DNA from: Siphonodentalium dalli
Lineage: Eukaryota > Mollusca > Scaphopoda > Gadilida > Siphonodentaliidae
Reading direction: 5' to 3'
Length of the DNA stretch: 64,000 nt
Assembly (NCBI GenBank): GCA_032622095.1
Contig: CP136064.1
Location: 141,561,954-141,625,953, forward strand
In this document: in pieces, positions 60,332 through 64,000 of the stretch
Layout of the letters: each line of letters starts with the position of its first letter
How positions within the stretch are numbered: the first letter of the stretch is position 1
Notes under the pieces: generated by a model
Seen by the model: only the letters and a program-made list of their open reading frames with translations
Databases searched by the model: none
What the model was told of the DNA's origin: nothing
Program-made: the position numbers and the translations under genes

Positions 60332-60472
60332 TTGTGTAAGTCTTGTGAAATGGCCTCAATCAGTTTGTTGTATTCTTGGAGGTTAGATTTGATGTCAGAG
60401 GTTGAGAAAACTTCGCTATGGATACCACTCTGAAAATAAGTTTTCAAAGCAGCCAGTGATTCTTTATCAAAG
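60332..60472 (-). CDS. Probable internal coding exon of an unidentified gene
   Basis: On the minus strand a 141-nt segment is bounded by a good acceptor (TATTTTTTACAG at the 60473 side) and a GTATGTG donor at 60331. It is open in one frame and is phase 2 at both ends, so it is a symmetric exon of 46 complete codons plus split codons. The peptide starts FDKESLAALKTYFQSG and continues with SDIKSNLQEYNKLIEAISQD; it looks soluble and helical and has balanced composition unlike the AT-rich chance frames around it. I do not recognise the protein. The rest of the gene must lie in other exons, which I could not find in this window. The surrounding DNA, including the short mobile elements, may be intronic. 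Confidence 0.55.
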
Positions 60473-60613
60473 CTGTAAAAAATATATATATTACTAGTAT
60501 GAGATAATAGATAGCACAAATGTCATTTACAAATTTCACATTCTCATGTTAAGTTTCTACTGGGTAGGCCATTGAAATAAGTTGGCAGAGCAGCTAGGAA
60601 AAACTAAGGGGCT
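60473..60613. other. Non-coding, possibly intronic
   Basis: Upstream, in minus-strand sense, of the exon acceptor; nothing else recognised. Confidence 0.35.
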
Positions 60614-60692
60614 TGTTACATGAGCTGGGACAACTCGCTAGCTGGGACAACACGGTGTGTCGGGACAACTCGGTTGAGCTGTTACATGAGCT
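60614..60692. repeat. Short direct repeats around GGGACAAC units
   Basis: TGTTACATGAGCT at 60614 and 60680 flank three GGGACAAC(T/A)CG units. Probably a small local duplication. Confidence 0.6.
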
Positions 60693-61132
60693 ATGGATGG
60701 CATATAGGCCTACCCACTTTTCGTCCTTATGAATTTAAATATGTGCTTATACTCAATGCATTTTGGAAGCTACCATCCTGTACTCCAGATATGGTCACTC
60801 TTGACCAGCCAGAGAAACTAACCACCATGCAGTTTGTGGAACCAGAAGTATGCATAGCAGTAGCAAACAGATGGAAGCCATCGTTTCAACATATATTATA
60901 TTACTAGCAGATGCATACCTGGTGTTGCTCGGGAAATGTTGGCTAACTCCCTGATTGACAATAACAAAGGGCAAATAAAAACAGTCTGCAGGCACCCATA
61001 TAAGGTGATGTCGGGAGGAGTCGTGAACCACCCCATGTTACCCAGAGGGCCAAAATACATGACCACACCAAATTTCAATGAGATCCACCCAGTAGTTACT
61101 GAAAACAGCTATGGCCGCGATGGATTGACATT
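60693..61132. other. Non-coding or decayed coding stretch
   Basis: Open frames at 60620-60907 and 60936-61136 on the plus strand have fairly normal amino-acid composition and could be decayed parts of the retroelement that follows. No domain is recognised. Confidence 0.3.
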
Positions 61133-61672
61133 GTAAAAAACGCTCCTGCACCGTAGAGGAACCAAGCAGACACACCAAAGCCTGCATCACAGATGCAAAT
61201 ATTTTTACATACAGAACCATACACAATCGAAACGCCACCCTAGGAAAGTGGCAACATAACACCATTCCATCCATTACAGCACGATGGACCTTTTTAACTG
61301 CAAGTACTGCGACAAATCTTTCAATCACCGCACCGGACGTGATAGACATATCATAGAAAATCATCGGAACATCCGTAAACACAAATGTGGCTGATGCCAA
61401 GCCTCCTTTACATGCAAAGAGACTCTGTGTAAGCACATCTGCAAGCTCAAACGGATCAAGAGAAATGATCATATATTAGATCTATGCACAAATCAAAACA
61501 GCAACCGGCATACCCACATAAACCACAACAACCATAACCCGCACCCACTCCATGGAAATTATATTGCCACACACCATTATCAGTACTACACACTCACCCA
61601 TGCTGACCCAAATGAAACCATGGCAACAGACAATCATAAAGCTTCTCCCCACATAGACTATATGAAAGTGTC
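61133..61672 (+). pseudogene. Retroelement remnant with C2H2 zinc-finger segment
   Basis: 61133-61240 is closely similar to 63137-63240 at DNA level and encodes SCTVEEPSR and TYRTIHN in both. After a frameshift, from 61284, comes a C2H2 finger (FNCKYCDKSF ... H-x4-H, about residues 4-27) and a half finger interrupted by a stop at about 61392 (CG-stop-C), then CQASFTCKETLCKHIC. The frame stays open to the point where the 61673 element is inserted. The other copy leads to a GIY-YIG segment, so I infer both come from one Penelope-like family. That the zinc finger belongs to that family is inference. Confidence 0.55.
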
Positions 61673-62854
61673 AATGACACTGTAGCTCAACTTGGAAAGG
61701 GAATAATTTAATGTATTACAGTCAATGGAGCGATTAGGAATGTGGAAAGTTGAATGTCTAATACTAGTTTATAGACATGAAGAGAAAAGTAAAATCCAAG
61801 ATGGCTGCTGGCGGCCATGTTTTCGGCCGAATGACCCCAAAATGATTGTATCCCATCTACATGTCATCGTTAACATCCATGACAAATTTTATCATGATCA
61901 GACTATTATATAAAAGGTACCACCTGTAGCCCGTGCTAAAGAATTTAGTCATACAAAGAGTAAAATCCTAGATGGCTGCTGGCGGCCATGTTTTTTGGTC
62001 GAATGACCCCAAAATGACTCTTTCCCATCTACATGTCATTATTAACATTCATGACAAATTTTAAGATGATCAGACTAAAGGTACGACCTATAGTCGTGCT
62101 AAAGGATTTAGTCATACAAAGAGTAAAATCAAAGATGGCTGCTGGCGGCCATGTTTTAATGCCGAATGACCCCAAAATGACTCGTTCCCATCTACATTCC
62201 AATTTCAACAGCCATGACAAATTTCATGATGATCAGACTTAAGGTACGACCTGTAGCCCGTGCTAAAGGATTTAGTCATACAAAGAGTAAAATCCAAGAT
62301 GGCAGCTGGCGGTCATGTTTTTTGGCCGAATGACCCAAAAATGACTCGTTTTCCATCTACATGTCATTGTTAACATGCATGACAAATTTTATGATGATCC
62401 GACCAAAGGTACGACTTGTAGCCCATGTCAAAGGATTTAATCATGCAAAGAGTAAAATCTAAGATGGCTGCCGGCAGCCAAGTTTTTTGGCCCAATGACC
62501 CCAAAATTACTCGTTCCCATCTACATGTCAATATTAACATCCATGACAAATTTCATGACAATAAGACGAACAGTATGGCCTGTAGCCGATGCTAATGGAT
62601 TGAATTTTGAAATCCAAGATGGCCGCTGGCGGCCATGTTTTTCTTCCGAATGACCCCAAAATGACTCGTTCCCATCTACATGTCAATGTCAACATCCATG
62701 ACAAATTTCATAATAATCGGACCAAAGGTACGAACTGTAGCCCATGCTAAAGGAAATTGTTGACAAATCACGCACACACATACACACACATACACGCACG
62801 ACGGATACCAAGCCATGGCAATAGCTCAAACTTTACAAAGTAAAGTTGAGCTAA
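61673..62854 (+). mobile_element. Main-family element, 1,182 bp, about 6 monomers
   Basis: 5' end TGAAAGTGTCAATGACAC, unique region to 61786, monomers to about 62750, tail with TTGTTGACAAATCACGC, CACACATA microsatellite, GGATACCAAGCCATGGC and terminal hairpin ending CTAA. Inserted between A and T within the retroelement remnant. One monomer (62460) has a compensated dyad, AAGATGGCTGCCGGCAGCC. The last monomer and tail are close to those of the giant element (ATAATCGGACC, ACGAACTGTAGCC). Confidence 0.9.
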
Positions 62855-63029
62855 TAATAGCGAGGTATTCCGTACTTTTCACAAACAACATTTGGTCCTG
62901 AACGAGGATTTACAATAATTGAAACGCATTGACCATATAGCAAAGGATTAGTTTTTTACTGGTGTTTTTCCTGGAGAATTCATTTTCTCATATACCTAAC
63001 CTATTTGTCCTTCACACCAGTATTAAACA
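62855..63029. other. Non-coding spacer
   Basis: No continuation of the interrupted zinc-finger frame is evident to the right of the inserted element. Confidence 0.35.
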
Positions 63030-63694
63030 ATGGCTACTTTTGTATCAGACAGTATAATGGCCAACGATTCGGAGACAGCACTATTAAACAGTGTATCAGA
63101 AACAACTGTCTTGTCTGTCACAACAGACACCAACAGACCGAAAAAACGATCCTGCACGGTAGAGGAACCAAGCAGATCCACCAAATCCTGCATCACAGAT
63201 GTGATTATTTCTACATATAGAACCATACACAATCTCACAACAAAGAAAATCAGACATGCTCTCCAACAGAAACCAAGCAGAATATACACCAAAGCCTGCA
63301 TCACTCATCAGACATGCTCTCCAACAGGAATTCCTGCTTTTCCCAAGAGGACTATCCGTTAGCCTACCCAAACCTAAGGGGCTCATATGTATCTATCTAC
63401 TCACATGCAACAAATTCAACTCCCAATACGTAGGGGAGACTAAGCGTAAATTTATAACATGCTTATCAGAACACTTGGCCAATATTTAAAACACATAACA
63501 GAGATACTCCGGTAGCATTCCACTTCAATCTACCAGACCACGATACAAGTGACCTTCGACATCGGGTCATTGAGATTATGAACTGTGACCCAGAGAGCGA
63601 ATCGGGAACCCAACCCCACAAAACACGTGAAATCCACTGGATGTTCACCCTCCGAACACTGACCCCACTCGGTATGAACAGGAAGAACTTCTAG
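63030..63694 (+). pseudogene. Penelope-like element remnant: N-terminal piece fused to GIY-YIG C-terminus
   Basis: Starts with an ATG at 63030 and a Thr/Ser-rich segment shared with the 61133 copy. It then passes a small internal duplication (CAGACATGCTCTCCAACAG at about 63251 and 63307) and changes frame. The next frame reads GLICIYLLTCNKFNSQYVGE, TKRKF and SEHLANI: the Y-x-L-x-C ... YVGET core of GIY-YIG with the second zinc-type Cys lost. A one-base frameshift near 63488 follows, then VAFHFNLPDHDTSDLRHRV, INCDPESES-like and WMFTLRTLTPLGMNRK to the stop at 63694. The reverse transcriptase region between the two parts is missing. It is non-functional. Confidence 0.7.
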
Positions 63695-63837
63695 TCATAT
63701 ACTTTCAATTATTTATCCATTTCCGATTCCCCAACCCTACTTTCGGGAACCCAACCTCGCAAAAACTTGCGAAATCCACTGGATTTTCACCCCTCTGAAA
63801 CACTGACCCCACTCGGTATGAACAGGAAGGACTTCTA
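63695..63837 (+). repeat. Partial tandem duplication of the element's C-terminal end
   Basis: 63744-63837 repeats 63603-63694 (CGGGAACCCAACC, GAAATCCACTGGAT, CACTGACCCCACTCGGTATG, CTTCTAG) about 141 bp later with small indels. Either a local duplication or the remnant of a tandem element copy, which Penelope-like elements often form. Confidence 0.75.
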
Positions 63838-64000
63838 GTCTTATACCATCAATTATCAACAAAATCAATCGATATTTGTTCAAGTTTTCTCAATGAAAAT
63901 TCACGAAAATTAACTAATTAAGAGACGTAACTCTGCACACAAATGCGGAATTGGCTGATTTTCAAACTTGAAAGGAATTGTTGAGCAAGTCAAGTATTCT
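63838..64000. other. Non-coding end of window
   Basis: Nothing recognisable in the last 160 bases. Confidence 0.4.

Noticed and set aside
60795-61031. Minus-strand open frame with a hydrophobic, signal-like stretch
   Set aside because: The hydrophobic segment is short, the frame overlaps others in three phases, and no splice or homology support exists.
61038-61472. 144-codon minus-strand open frame over the zinc-finger remnant
   Set aside because: It is the antisense shadow of the retroelement fragment. The plus strand shows the recognisable C2H2 pattern and the segment shared with 63137-63240.

Overview
This is a eukaryotic, repeat-dominated window. No complete host gene is visible. Several features suggest a marine invertebrate, most likely a mollusc or another lophotrochozoan: non-autonomous elements built like the bivalve 'pearl' / Helentron-like elements (unique 5' end, about 160-bp core repeats, CA/ACGG microsatellite, 3' hairpin), remnants of GIY-YIG Penelope-like retroelements, a copia-like gag pseudogene primed by initiator-Met tRNA, and several MITE or foldback families. 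The species call is inference; the element architecture is read directly.

Layout. 1-8117: AT-rich DNA with a foldback hairpin, two diverged dispersed repeats, a GTCCCA-rich short-repeat element, a decayed Penelope-like GIY-YIG fragment with a hammerhead-like tail, and an old relative of the main element joined head-to-tail to a 3' end. 8118-40319: one giant non-autonomous element of 32.2 kb. Its core is a satellite-like array of about 155 monomers in two length classes (163-164 bp and 155 bp), organised into higher-order units of 20-22 monomers (3.2-3.55 kb). Two younger members of the same family are inserted into its array, at 30895-32369 (about 8 monomers) and 32953-38502 (about 33 monomers). 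Both insertions can be resolved to the base, because the interrupted monomer exists intact elsewhere in the array.

40320-59400: intergenic or intronic DNA with further mobile debris. It holds a long hairpin at 46974-47114, a perfect 22-bp-arm palindrome at 44601-44647, a 320-bp tandem repeat, a 311-bp TA-flanked MITE with 52-bp TIRs, a copia-like gag pseudogene split by a 1,013-bp transposon with a 9-bp target duplication, a TTAA-bounded element, and two other element families ending in GGAC microsatellites plus hairpins. 59407-64000: two more short copies of the main family, a likely 141-nt coding exon of an unidentified gene on the minus strand (60332-60472), an interstitial telomere-like tract, and two related retroelement remnants with C2H2 and GIY-YIG coding fragments.

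The main story is a transposable element turning into a satellite array. The same element family is present here with about 3, 6, 8, 33 and 155 core repeats, all in the same orientation, with unequal-crossover junctions and higher-order structure visible in the longest. No tRNA, rRNA, CRISPR or bacterial-type operon was found.
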